A program made the translations under genes and the position numbers. 64,000 nucleotides of DNA, from assembly GCF_043641925.1 (NCBI RefSeq), contig NZ_JBHZRU010000006.1:95289-159288 (forward strand), in the 5' to 3' direction. The first letter of the stretch is position 1, and every line of letters starts with the position of its first letter. The notes below the pieces were generated by a model that saw only the letters and a program-made list of their open reading frames with translations, was not told the origin of the DNA and made no database searches. Shown here in pieces: positions 28,466 to 37,792 of the stretch. This DNA comes from Paenisporosarcina quisquiliarum_A (lineage in GTDB: Bacteria; Bacillota; Bacilli; Bacillales_A; Planococcaceae).

Positions 28466-30029
28466 CGGTATTCTCCTCGACATCTTTATTTGTTAATAAT
28501 ATCGCCATCATCATACCCGCAATTGTCCACATTGGACCTGATGTTGCAGGTAGAGAATCGTTGACAAGTGCTTGGGTAAGGAATGCTAGCCATGCTAAAC
28601 CAAATATTGCTGCTATCCTATATTCCCTGACAATGATAGCTTTTAGTGCAGAAATTATAGTTATTATGGCTAGTCCTGCGAAGCCAATAAACCCTACTAT
28701 ACCTGTTCCATATAGAACTCCGATATACATATTATGTGGTTTGTCTACTATAAAATCTTCAGACAATATCCCTTTACGTGCATCGATATTATAATGGGGA
28801 AATTGGTACATTAGCGTATCCAGTCCGAACCCGAACAACGGTCTTTCTAATGTTAAATTAATAGTTTTGTTCCATATATATTCTCTGTTTGATAATGCAG
28901 AATATCCTCTTTCAGGTAAAACAGGAAGTTCAAAAGTATTTTCAGCAGCATATACATGACGTCCAAATGTAAAATCTAAATCACCGGAATCAATAGTTGG
29001 TGTCTGTACTACGGTATCGGTATATGGATTTTTTTTAATAACAAATCCGAATGATTCATCCCATACACGTGGATTCTTCTCTGCAAGTACATGAAAAGCC
29101 GATACACCAAGAATTAAGAAAATTGCGAGTCCTATTAACGCTTTTTTCAAACTTAGTGATTTAATTGCAAGGACTATTAATAACGGTGTAATAATCACAA
29201 GTGTCAAAAAACCACTTGTCGATAGTGCCATTAGCATAACCGAAAGTGAAATAACAGACATGACTACATTTATACTACTTCTAATTTTATTCGAATCAAC
29301 AATTGCCCAAGCTAAATACATGACTGTCATGATGGCGAACATACCGCTCATGTAATTCCACTGGTTTAGTGTGCCCAACATGATAGATCCTTCATTTAAT
29401 GATGCTCCTTTAGGAAGGAAGATACTTATCATCTTTTGAAAAAATGGATATGTCATAGCATCGTGTCCAGTAAAATTCATCGTAATTAATATAAAGTTAA
29501 TAAAAACAAAAGGATATAATCCGTATTTAACATAATGAAACCTTCTAGTTGAGTATTCAATATTCATGGCAACAAAAAAAAGTATCATGTAGCATATGTA
29601 CGATATTGCTCCATCAGAGCGATTGTACTGACCCCAAAGAGCAATTGAGATGGATGGAGAAAGTAATGTTGAAATTATTACTGCAACAATAAAAACCCCT
29701 AGGAATATATTTAATTTAGTCTTCCGAATCTCTCCACTCATGAAAAATATTTTTGCAAACAAAAGGATTACTGCACCGATTGTTATTACAATAAGTGCTA
29801 TTGATTTATAGTGAGTGAAAATATCACCCTTTTCACCTGATGAAATTTGTTCGATTGTTGTAATATGTGGACTCATAACGTCTCTTACACTACCTACAAT
29901 AAGAATCGGTACAAAAGATATTACAAGCATTAGAAGTACAAAAATCCATCGGTCCACTTGCTTACGGGATAGACGATCTTCCTCTTCATCTTTATAAAAT
30001 TCAGTATTTCTAGTATAATATGAAGCCAT
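28449..30029 (-). CDS. O-antigen ligase/Wzy_C-family membrane glycan transferase
   Basis: A 526-residue protein with about 12 membrane segments. The large outer loop in the C-terminal half carries ERPLFGFGLDTLMYQF and DKPHNMYIGVLYGTGIVGFI; the His in KPHNMY followed by Gly-x-x-Gly is the Wzy_C/WaaL signature. Members either ligate polymers or, as reported for WsfB of Paenibacillus alvei, transfer glycan to S-layer protein. With a separate Wzy-like gene in the cluster and the S-layer gene only one gene away, transfer to S-layer protein or wall is plausible, but is inference. It forms an operon with the upstream TPR gene (18-bp gap). RBS AGGAGG precedes ATG 30029. Confidence 0.88.
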   Translation of the reverse strand: MASYYTRNTEFYKDEEEDRLSRKQVDRWIFVLLMLVISFVPILIVGSVRDVMSPHITTIEQISSGEKGDIFTHYKSIALIVITIGAVILLFAKIFFMSGEIRKTKLNIFLGVFIVAVIISTLLSPSISIALWGQYNRSDGAISYICYMILFFVAMNIEYSTRRFHYVKYGLYPFVFINFILITMNFTGHDAMTYPFFQKMISIFLPKGASLNEGSIMLGTLNQWNYMSGMFAIMTVMYLAWAIVDSNKIRSSINVVMSVISLSVMLMALSTSGFLTLVIITPLLIVLAIKSLSLKKALIGLAIFLILGVSAFHVLAEKNPRVWDESFGFVIKKNPYTDTVVQTPTIDSGDLDFTFGRHVYAAENTFELPVLPERGYSALSNREYIWNKTINLTLERPLFGFGLDTLMYQFPHYNIDARKGILSEDFIVDKPHNMYIGVLYGTGIVGFIGFAGLAIITIISALKAIIVREYRIAAIFGLAWLAFLTQALVNDSLPATSGPMWTIAGMMMAILLTNKDVEENTDGRND

Positions 30030-30047
30030 TAATTCTAATCCTCCTAT

Positions 30048-30542
30048 TTATGACTGAGTAGCAAGTTGCTCTTGTAATTGAATAATTTTTTCTTCGTACT
30101 GTGGATAATTTGTCGGTTTAGGTAATTCCAAGCATTTATTCAAAACCTTTTCAGCAGCAACCTGATTACCTAAAGTTAAGAGTATTTCTGCATATTGAAT
30201 CATAAATATTGGATCTTCCACTCTATGGGGATTAATTTCTAGTAAACGTTGCATATGTAGTAGAGCTGTATTATATTGTCCAGAATTTGCTGCAGAAAGC
30301 CCAATAATGTAGTTCACTGCTTCTGAAGAAGATTGACTAACCTCTAAAACTTTAGTTGTTTTTAGTGCTTCTTCAAATTCTCCTTCTTCCAATTTTTGAA
30401 CTGCTTGATTGTAAGTATGGTGATCATTAATAAAAGCTTCGTCCTGTCTCTTCCCCATAATATTTGCAGTGAATAGACCAATTAAAATAAATAAACCAAT
30501 TCCAAATGTGATTTTGCGCCTAGTAGAATCTTTTAAAATCAT
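30048..30542 (-). CDS. Membrane-anchored TPR protein
   Basis: A 164-residue protein with one N-terminal membrane segment (ITFGIGLFILIGLFTANIMG) and then about three tetratricopeptide-like helical pairs (AVQKLEEGEFEEALKTTKVL; IIGLSAANSGQYNTALLHMQ; AEILLTLGNQVAAEKVLNKC). TPR units bind partner proteins. Many Wzy_C ligases carry a C-terminal TPR tail; here the ligase gene next door lacks one, so this separate protein may be its partner. It is the first gene of the glycan operon. Confidence 0.85.
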   Translation of the reverse strand: MILKDSTRRKITFGIGLFILIGLFTANIMGKRQDEAFINDHHTYNQAVQKLEEGEFEEALKTTKVLEVSQSSSEAVNYIIGLSAANSGQYNTALLHMQRLLEINPHRVEDPIFMIQYAEILLTLGNQVAAEKVLNKCLELPKPTNYPQYEEKIIQLQEQLATQS

Positions 30543-30998
30543 AACTTCTATAACCTCTCAATTTCCAATTAATAATTTTCCATATCTTGTTATTGTACAG
30601 CAATTTCTATCAAAAGTCTTTGTGATAATGGATTTATATAATACTCACCTTTACTACGTATTCTATTTTTATTCTAAATACTTACTTTTATACTATTGAT
30701 TTATTTTTATAACATTGAATTATATTAAGCATTTTGAATACTGGGTCATACTTTCCCTCTTTTTTTATTGTTACAAAACAACAGAGAGAGCAAACCCAAA
30801 ATCAGTCTTTTCCATTTTAGTTATTTGAACTTCTTCAAGATCTGGCAAAAACATGAAAAATTCATTTGCATGCATCTCCATTCTCTATTTGTTTCTCTTC
30901 ATTTCGAGCGCAAAAAAAATGGATGAAGTCGTGCATTTTTTTATGCATTAATTTGATTCCAATATTTATTATTGAACCTAAAAATTTAGCTAGATATT
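30543..30998. other. AT-rich gap between glycan operon and S-layer gene
   Basis: Holds the RBS of the TPR gene, presumably the operon promoter on the minus strand, and a small hairpin in GTGCATTTTTTTATGCA near 30933-30950. I could not fix a promoter with confidence and see no gene. Confidence 0.4.
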
Positions 30999-31049
30999 AA
31001 AAAAACTCTGGTTCTTGAGTCTTTTTTCAAAGATATCAAGAACCAGAGT
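30999..31049 (-). terminator. S-layer gene terminator
   Basis: On the minus strand a perfect 14-bp stem (ACTCTGGTTCTTGA and complement) is followed by a run of seven T, 46 bp after the S-layer stop codon. Confidence 0.92.
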
Positions 31050-31094
31050 ATACTTATCCAGTAAATGGATATATATTGAATTTTACTGAATTAA

Positions 31095-34001
31095 TTAATC
31101 GTTAATGATAACTTTGATTGTTTTTGTAATTCCAGTGCTAGTAGTAGCTGTAATTACAAATGAATCTCCTGCAGTACCACCTTGAGAATCGGCGATTGTA
31201 ACAGCACCAGTTGTATTGTTAATTCCAACTGATAAAGTTCCTAGGTCGTCTGCATCTACAATATTAGTAACTGTGAAATGCACATCCTCAGATGTAACAG
31301 CATATTGATCTTTTAAGTCATAATAGAATGTACCTTTACCTGTTGTTAAGATATCTGTAATATCCGCTTTATTTAGCGCAACTACCGGCGTAGTAATCTT
31401 AGTAGTTCCTTTTTTGATATCAACAGATGCGGCAACTGGTGCAGCACTGCTATAAACTACTTCTTTAGTAACTGCTACTGGAGCGTTAGCACCCTCAATT
31501 AATACTGTCAAAGTTGCAGTTTTATCTGCTCCGTCAGTATTTTTAGTTACAGATTCCAATGTTACAGTATCTCCAGAAGTTGTAACTGTTAAGCCATTTG
31601 TAATAGATACATTAGCAATCAATGACTGGTTTACTTTAACTTCTTGCTCACCTTTCAAACCGAAAATTGCAATAGTTTGATCATGTGAAGCGCCTGCATT
31701 ATCACCAGTATAATGTTTCTCTAAGTCCTCAACACCAAATCCTGTTAAGTCACTAAGTGCCAAAGATTCCATTGTGAAGTTATATTCATCAAGAACTTTA
31801 TTAGAAGCATCTGTTAAAGTAACTTTGAATTCTTCTGTACCTTTAGAAGCTGCAGTGAATACTCCATTAGAATAAGTTACTGTATCAGCAACGCCATCAA
31901 CAGGTGTAATTGTATAGTTGTAACCAGCAGTTTTGCTAACTGCTTCTCCATACTGATCCACAAAATCAACAAGTCCAGTAACATCAGATGATTGTCCTAC
32001 TTGTAAAGCCGTGTAGAATGTAGAATCAAGACCAGATATACCAACTGAAACTGGTGCTTTTGATACTGACCAAGTTAAATTTTGAACTTTCCCTGTTGCT
32101 GTAACAGTTGTTAATATAACTGTTTCTGCATTACCAGCAGGTGTCAATTCTACTACAAGTTTATTGTCATTTACATAGTCAACTTTTGTAGATAAAGTAC
32201 CATTTGTTGCAGAGATTGAACTTCCATCAACGAAAGTGATTTTGTTTGCTGCAACTGATGCGATAGGCAGATCAGAACTTGAAGCTAATACATTTCCATA
32301 CTGGTCAGCAGCAGTGAAAGGTACAGCAACTTTAACGCCTTGTTTTAATTCTTTTGAAGGTTGTTCTAATGTCAGAACATCAATTTTACCATTTTCTTTT
32401 ACTTCTACTTGAAGACTAGTAGAAACTCCAGAAGGTGAAACCAATGTAATTACAGCTGTACCATAAGTAGCTGTAGCATCAGGTGTAACAAGAGCAAGAG
32501 CTGGTTTGTTGTTTTTAGTAACAAAAGCACCTGTTTTTACAATTTTTGTATTCGAACTAATTACTGTAATTCCTGCTAAGTCTGATGCTGAAAGATCATT
32601 ACCATACTGATCTTTCACAGTTAGTGGAATATAGTATTTCGAAGCATTGTTAGACATTGTTGAAACGTAAATTGTTTTATCTTTTAATTTAGCATCATCA
32701 GTAGTAATTGTTCCTGCAGCAATGCTAGCAATATTTGCAGATTGGACAACAGTCAATGTCGCTGTTGATACCGTAGCTGTTGAATTATGAACAACTGTAA
32801 CTACAACTTTTTCCCCTACAGTATAGTCAGAAGAGTTTTTCAAAGATAATGAACCTTTGTTTAAACTAGCAACTGTTCCTTTAGATGCGCTAATAGTTAC
32901 ATCAGATCCAGTGATAGAATCAGTAACATTTTCTCCATATTGGTTTTCAAATTTCAATGAAGCTTTTAATCCATCTTTTTCTGGAGAAACACCAGCAACA
33001 TCACCTGAAGCTACATGATTTTCAATAACTGCATAATCAGATGGGAATAAAATTTTAGTGATTTTCTCATCTTCTACAGCAACTGTCTTAGAAAGAACTG
33101 CATCAGTTAGTCCAGTAACGTTTACAGTATAGTCACCTTTTGTCATTTTAGAAGTTAATGCAATAGTAGCAACTGTTTTAGCTTCATTGAAAGTTATTCC
33201 AGTAACATTTTGTTTAACCGAACCTTTTTTCACTTCTAATACTGCTTTAGTAGAATCAACTGGTTTGTTAAAAGTAACTTGTAAGGTTTTAACTCCTGTT
33301 GGGTTAACAGTTGATAATTCTACAACAGCATCAACTGGAGCTTCTACTTTAGAAGTCTTGAACAAGAACGTTGCGAATTGTCCACGAGTTGTTGTTGATT
33401 TTGGATCGAAATTAGCTACAGAAGTGATGTCATAGAAATCTAAAACATCGATAAACGGACGAGCTTCAGCTTTAGCTGAATTTAAGTCAGTTACTTCTTT
33501 ATCGAATTCTTGACCTTCAACGTGTGCAACAAGATCAGTACCATTGATTGCGTCATAAGCACGAACCAATACTAATGCCATGTTTTCACGTGTGATAGCT
33601 CCTGTTGGATCTAATTTACCACCGCTACCATTAAATACGCCTTGATCTTTTACAAGTGCAGCATATTTAAGTAACTCTTGGTTACCAGTTAATGAAACAT
33701 CATCAAAACGTTGAACTGATGCATAATCAGCTGGAACTTCATATCCTAAAGATACAAGCCATTTACCCATCATTTTAACTACGTCAGAACGTGATAACGT
33801 TTTGTTCGGTTGGAAAGTTCCATCCTCATAACCTTGAATTACGCCTAAGTCTACTAATGCATTAATTGCATCTTCATGTGTATTACCAGCAGTGTCTGAA
33901 AACTCCGCTGCACTTGCTGTTGGTACGATTGCTGTAGCTACTAAAGCAGCTGTTACTGTTCCCGCTAAAAACTTGCGAGATTTCGTTGGTTGGTGAGCCA
34001 T
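31095..34001 (-). CDS. Major S-layer protein with three SLH domains
   Basis: A 968-residue product. A Sec signal peptide (about residues 1-31) starts MAHQPTKSRKF and ends PTASAAE, as in S-layer precursors of Planococcaceae. Three SLH motifs lie in residues 32-210 (VIQGYEDGTFQPNKTLSRSD; KLDPTGAITRENMALVL; FDPKSTTTRGQFATFL). The rest is a chain of bacterial-Ig-like beta domains with recurring [DN]QYG turns. Ser, Thr, Val and Ala dominate and I saw no Cys, usual for S-layer proteins. It should self-assemble into the surface lattice, bound to wall polymer by SLH. Strong promoters, a strong RBS (GAGGAGG) and a strong terminator indicate high expression; secA2 lies divergently next to it. Confidence 0.96.
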   Translation of the reverse strand: MAHQPTKSRKFLAGTVTAALVATAIVPTASAAEFSDTAGNTHEDAINALVDLGVIQGYEDGTFQPNKTLSRSDVVKMMGKWLVSLGYEVPADYASVQRFDDVSLTGNQELLKYAALVKDQGVFNGSGGKLDPTGAITRENMALVLVRAYDAINGTDLVAHVEGQEFDKEVTDLNSAKAEARPFIDVLDFYDITSVANFDPKSTTTRGQFATFLFKTSKVEAPVDAVVELSTVNPTGVKTLQVTFNKPVDSTKAVLEVKKGSVKQNVTGITFNEAKTVATIALTSKMTKGDYTVNVTGLTDAVLSKTVAVEDEKITKILFPSDYAVIENHVASGDVAGVSPEKDGLKASLKFENQYGENVTDSITGSDVTISASKGTVASLNKGSLSLKNSSDYTVGEKVVVTVVHNSTATVSTATLTVVQSANIASIAAGTITTDDAKLKDKTIYVSTMSNNASKYYIPLTVKDQYGNDLSASDLAGITVISSNTKIVKTGAFVTKNNKPALALVTPDATATYGTAVITLVSPSGVSTSLQVEVKENGKIDVLTLEQPSKELKQGVKVAVPFTAADQYGNVLASSSDLPIASVAANKITFVDGSSISATNGTLSTKVDYVNDNKLVVELTPAGNAETVILTTVTATGKVQNLTWSVSKAPVSVGISGLDSTFYTALQVGQSSDVTGLVDFVDQYGEAVSKTAGYNYTITPVDGVADTVTYSNGVFTAASKGTEEFKVTLTDASNKVLDEYNFTMESLALSDLTGFGVEDLEKHYTGDNAGASHDQTIAIFGLKGEQEVKVNQSLIANVSITNGLTVTTSGDTVTLESVTKNTDGADKTATLTVLIEGANAPVAVTKEVVYSSAAPVAASVDIKKGTTKITTPVVALNKADITDILTTGKGTFYYDLKDQYAVTSEDVHFTVTNIVDADDLGTLSVGINNTTGAVTIADSQGGTAGDSFVITATTSTGITKTIKVIIND

Positions 34002-34091
34002 CGAATAAATTCCTCCTCTAATTTGAATAAATTTAGTAATACTACAAACATATTTCTAAATACGTATGTAGATAAAACAATTACACTGAAT

Positions 34092-34120
34092 AGTATAAAT
34101 TGTTTGTGAAAATATGTCAA
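34092..34120 (-). promoter_or_regulatory. Strong sigma-A promoter of the S-layer gene
   Basis: On the minus strand TTGACA, 17-base spacer, TATACT. It implies an untranslated leader of roughly 85 bases before the S-layer ATG. Confidence 0.85.
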
Positions 34121-34196
34121 ACGGGAAATGGAAGGGATTAGTGAATAGATCCTAATTCCACCTAGTTCTCCATATTATTATTCTATTGTAACTCTA

Positions 34197-34226
34197 ATTG
34201 TAATAATTTCAACATTTTTTAGTCAA
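34197..34226 (-). promoter_or_regulatory. Possible second upstream S-layer promoter
   Basis: On the minus strand TTGACT, 18-base spacer, TACAAT. Multiple promoters are common for S-layer genes; this one is weaker and unproven. Confidence 0.5.
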
Positions 34227-34309
34227 TTACATAATAAATATGTCATTTGCTTTACGTTTTGAAGTTTCCACTGATATAAAACAGGTTAATATTACCTCTT
34301 TTATATATA

Positions 34310-34318
34310 TGGTATAAT
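34310..34318 (+). promoter_or_regulatory. secA2: Extended -10 element of the secA2 promoter
   Basis: TGGTATAAT, a TGn-TATAAT extended -10, lies 40 bp before the secA2 start. No good -35 is seen, as expected for this promoter type. Confidence 0.6.
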
Positions 34319-34357
34319 GTTAAGTTGTATAAGTAATTACTAAGGAGCTAAAAATCG

Positions 34358-36727
34358 ATGTCTATTCCTATAAAAAAAATATTTTCTGCTGACTCTCGTA
34401 AATTACGAAACTTCTATAAAGAAGTTTCGGCTATAAACAAATTAGAATCCTCATATGAATCTCTTTCAAATGAAGAACTTAAAAACCAAACGACAATATT
34501 TAAAGAACGTTTATTACTAGGCGAAGACTTAATGAATATTCGTACTGAAGCATTCGCTCTCGTACGAGAGGCTTCTAAAAGAATTCTAGGTATGCGTCAC
34601 TTTGATGTTCAACTAATCGGAGGTCTTGTTCTCTCTGAAGGAAATATTTCCGAGATGCCTACTGGTGAAGGTAAAACATTAGTAGCGTCCCTTCCTTCTT
34701 ATTTACATGGCTTAACCGGAAAAGGCGTTCATGTTATTACGGTTAATGAGTACTTAGCAAAGCGAGATAAAGAACAAATCGGTCAAATTCATGAATTTCT
34801 TGGTTTGTCTGTAGGTTTGAATTTACCTATGATGGATCCTAATGATAAAAAAGCTGCTTATGCTGCTGATATAACGTATGGATTAGGTGCTGAATTCGGA
34901 TTTGATTATTTACGAGATAACATGGCATTTGAAGCTTCGATGCGTGTTCAACGACCATTTTATTTTGCTTTAGTTGATGAAGTGGACAGTGTATTGATCG
35001 ATGAAGCAAAAACCCCTTTAATCATTGCTGGTAAAACGGATGTTCACCCGAACTTAAGTCATTTGTGTGCAAAACTTTCTAAATCATTTAAAGGCAATCA
35101 TGATTATACGTTTGACTTGCATACGAAATCCGTTAGTTATACAGAAGAAGGAATCGAAAAAATTGAGCGTTACTTCTCTGTGGACAACCTGTACGACCTG
35201 GAACATCAAACACTTTATCATTATATGATTCAATCCTTACGTGCAAGAGTCATGTTCATAAAAGATGTCGATTACATCGTCAAAGAAGGTAAAGTGATGT
35301 TGATTGACATGTTTACTGGTCGACCGATGGAAGGAAGAACGTTAAGTAACGGATTACATCAAGCAATCGAAGCGAAAGAAGGCTTAGTCGTTACAGAAGA
35401 AAACAAAACACAAGCATCAATTACGATTCAAAATTATTTCCGCATGTATCCGAAAATTGGCGGGATGACAGGAACTGCTAAAAACGAAGAAAAAGAATTT
35501 AATGAATTGTACTCTATGGAAGTAACACAGATCCCAACCAATAAACCTGTTATACGGAAAGACTTAGATGATGTCATATTTGATACGGTAGACGCTAAAT
35601 ATTTTGCTGTGGCCGAAAAAGTAAAAGAGATTCATGCAACAGGACAACCTGTATTGATTGGAACTACGTCTATATTGCAATCTGAAAAAGTAGCGGACTT
35701 CCTTTCAAAAGAAAAATTGCAATTCGAATTATTGAACGCGAAAACAATTCAACAAGAAATTTCTCTCATCTCATTAGCCGGCCAAAAGAACGCGATTACG
35801 GTTGCTACGAATATGGCTGGTCGTGGAACGGATATCTTACTAGGTGAGGGTGTTGCTGAATTAGGCGGACTATTTGTATTAGGAACGGAACGTCATGAAT
35901 CTAGACGAATTGATAACCAATTAAAAGGTCGTTCTGGGCGTCAAGGTGATCCTGGTATCACCCAGTTTTACATTTCCATCGAAGATGATATGTTACAACG
36001 TTTTGCCGAAGAAGAATTAGACAAGTTGAAGAAAAAAATTAAAGCTGATAAAAAGGGAATTATTACTCAAAAATCTGCGTCTGAATTTGTCTCTCGAACA
36101 CAACGAATTTGTGAAGGGTCTATGTATGGAATGCGTGAATATAATTTAAAACTTGATAATATTCTCAATGAACAAAGACAAACGATTTATGGGATCCGTG
36201 ATCAACTATTGTTCGGAGAACAGATAGAAGAGACATTTATTCGATTCTTACGAGATTTACCTTATCATGAAATTGAAAGATTGTTTGACCAAGACGCTGA
36301 AGTTCAACTAACTGATTTAGCTTTATTATCTATTAATTTACAAAAATATATGCCTACTGAGACGATTCCAACATGGGAATTCGTAACTGAAGAAGCTCAA
36401 ATCATTGAAGAAATTCAACCGATATTTAATGAATACCTCCCTAAAGTGAATGAATTACTTGCAAAAGCCGTGGAAAAAGATCAATTACGGTTGTATTTAA
36501 TTCAAGTTGTCGATACTCATTGGTTACGTCACATGGAATCGATGGAACGATTAAAAGAAGGTATTGGCATGCGTAGCTATGCTCAAGAAGATCCAATGCG
36601 TCAATATGAAAGAGAAGCTCTTATTCTCTTTCAACAAATGAGTTATTTAATAGAACGAGATATTGCAATTGAAATTGGAAAACTCGTTTCACATTACAAT
36701 CATCAAACGAAAGGTGAGGACTTATAA
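34358..36727 (+). CDS. secA2: Accessory preprotein translocase ATPase SecA2
   Basis: A 789-residue DEAD-type SecA: Walker A MPTGEGKTLVASLPSYL, preprotein-binding region, DEVDSVLIDEAKTPLIIAG (Walker B), GMTGTAKNEEKEFNELY, ATNMAGRGTDILLGEGV, LKGRSGRQGDPGITQFYIS, and a helical scaffold and wing domain. It is shorter than housekeeping SecA and lacks the C-terminal Cys/His zinc motif, which with its place beside the S-layer gene marks it as SecA2. It should power export of S-layer and other SLH proteins through SecYEG. RBS AAGGAG precedes the start; the stop overlaps the start of the SLAP gene by one base (TAATG), so the two are coupled. Confidence 0.95.
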   Translation: MSIPIKKIFSADSRKLRNFYKEVSAINKLESSYESLSNEELKNQTTIFKERLLLGEDLMNIRTEAFALVREASKRILGMRHFDVQLIGGLVLSEGNISEMPTGEGKTLVASLPSYLHGLTGKGVHVITVNEYLAKRDKEQIGQIHEFLGLSVGLNLPMMDPNDKKAAYAADITYGLGAEFGFDYLRDNMAFEASMRVQRPFYFALVDEVDSVLIDEAKTPLIIAGKTDVHPNLSHLCAKLSKSFKGNHDYTFDLHTKSVSYTEEGIEKIERYFSVDNLYDLEHQTLYHYMIQSLRARVMFIKDVDYIVKEGKVMLIDMFTGRPMEGRTLSNGLHQAIEAKEGLVVTEENKTQASITIQNYFRMYPKIGGMTGTAKNEEKEFNELYSMEVTQIPTNKPVIRKDLDDVIFDTVDAKYFAVAEKVKEIHATGQPVLIGTTSILQSEKVADFLSKEKLQFELLNAKTIQQEISLISLAGQKNAITVATNMAGRGTDILLGEGVAELGGLFVLGTERHESRRIDNQLKGRSGRQGDPGITQFYISIEDDMLQRFAEEELDKLKKKIKADKKGIITQKSASEFVSRTQRICEGSMYGMREYNLKLDNILNEQRQTIYGIRDQLLFGEQIEETFIRFLRDLPYHEIERLFDQDAEVQLTDLALLSINLQKYMPTETIPTWEFVTEEAQIIEEIQPIFNEYLPKVNELLAKAVEKDQLRLYLIQVVDTHWLRHMESMERLKEGIGMRSYAQEDPMRQYEREALILFQQMSYLIERDIAIEIGKLVSHYNHQTKGEDL

Positions 36728-37620
36728 TGAAGATTCCTTTTTTCAAAAAGAAAGATTCAATCCAAAATTCTACTGCTAAGGAATCGAATGCTTCGGTCGA
36801 ACAGTTCGATTTAGAATCAGAAATGGTGGAAGATGTTCTTATTAGTACATCTCTTTCCTTTCACCCTGAAGCAACCATTCAACCAGAAGATCGTTACTAT
36901 TTTCAGTTTCTATTAAATGAATTGTCGCCATTAAAGAGAAACCAAATATCCATCTCACCAATTGAATTGAAAATTGAAGAAAGTGAAGTTCATGCTCAGG
37001 TTTTCTTTAGACAGTCCCTTAAAAAAGAAGTACAACTCGGTTCGGCTGAGCTATTGCTTATGAATGGCGCAGGACAAGTACAAGCTTCTCAAACTTTTGA
37101 TTTAGCTGAAGTTGGTCAATTACCAGCGGAAAGTGCACGACCATGGATCGTGACATTTAATCAACAATCCTTTAAAGTCCCTATTGAACAAATTAAAACA
37201 ACGGATTGGACGGTTGCCTTTAAATTAGCATCACCTCACCGATTAGAACTCTCTGAGGAATGGGAAACTTCATTAGCAGAGGATCAAAAAGAACGACTTC
37301 ATCAATTGGTTGCTGGATTAACGCCACCAAAAGTAAATGAAATTAACTTAATGGGTCTAGAAGCAAAACAAGACGAAGAAGGGAAACTGATTATTTCAAT
37401 TTTGATACGTAACGGACAAGAGAAAAATATTGAAATATCACAACTTCCGTTGGTTGTGACTGATGCAAGTAAAGTAGAGGTTGCGCGAGGAGGATTCACA
37501 TTACCCCCATTAACAGTAAAAGCGAACACGAGTAAACCTTGGACTTTCATCTTCCCTAGAGAAATGGTCGTATCAGAAAATATCGATTTAAGTAAGTGGA
37601 AAGTACAAATTCAACAATAA
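36727..37620 (+). CDS. Accessory Sec system S-layer assembly protein (SLAP duplication family)
   Basis: A 297-residue soluble protein, beginning KIPFFKKKDS, built from two related units: about residues 50-165 (RYYFQFLLNELSPLKRNQISI ... PARPWIVTF-like ending SARPWIVTFNQQSF) and about 185-297 (KERLHQLVAGLTPPKVNEINL ... NTSKPWTFIFPREM). The paired W[IT][VF][TI]F endings show the internal duplication. This matches the known secA2-linked SLAP family found beside S-layer genes in Bacillales. No signal peptide is seen, so it probably works in the cytoplasm with SecA2, perhaps keeping S-layer protein export-competent. Confidence 0.88.
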   Translation: MKIPFFKKKDSIQNSTAKESNASVEQFDLESEMVEDVLISTSLSFHPEATIQPEDRYYFQFLLNELSPLKRNQISISPIELKIEESEVHAQVFFRQSLKKEVQLGSAELLLMNGAGQVQASQTFDLAEVGQLPAESARPWIVTFNQQSFKVPIEQIKTTDWTVAFKLASPHRLELSEEWETSLAEDQKERLHQLVAGLTPPKVNEINLMGLEAKQDEEGKLIISILIRNGQEKNIEISQLPLVVTDASKVEVARGGFTLPPLTVKANTSKPWTFIFPREMVVSENIDLSKWKVQIQQ

Positions 37621-37651
37621 ATTGAGTAGGCGGATAACTTCCGACCAACGG

Positions 37652-37686
37652 AAAAAGTCCGAAGCGTATGCTTCGGACTTTTTTGG
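37652..37686 (+). terminator. secA2 operon terminator
   Basis: AAAAAGTCCGAAGC, loop GTAT, GCTTCGGACTTTTTT: a 14-bp stem with T-run, 32 bp after the SLAP stop. The A-run lets it serve the opposite strand also. Confidence 0.92.
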
Positions 37687-37792
37687 CTACCAACCGGTTT
37701 CTTCTATAGAAATTAGAGAAATTCATGTATTCGAGAATATTTTACCATTTATAATTTAAAAGAACAACCGGTTAAATGCTATTGTTAAAAAA

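Noticed and set aside
34358..36727. Housekeeping secA
   Set aside because: Too short, no C-terminal zinc motif, and coupled to SLAP beside the S-layer gene; SecA2 fits better.
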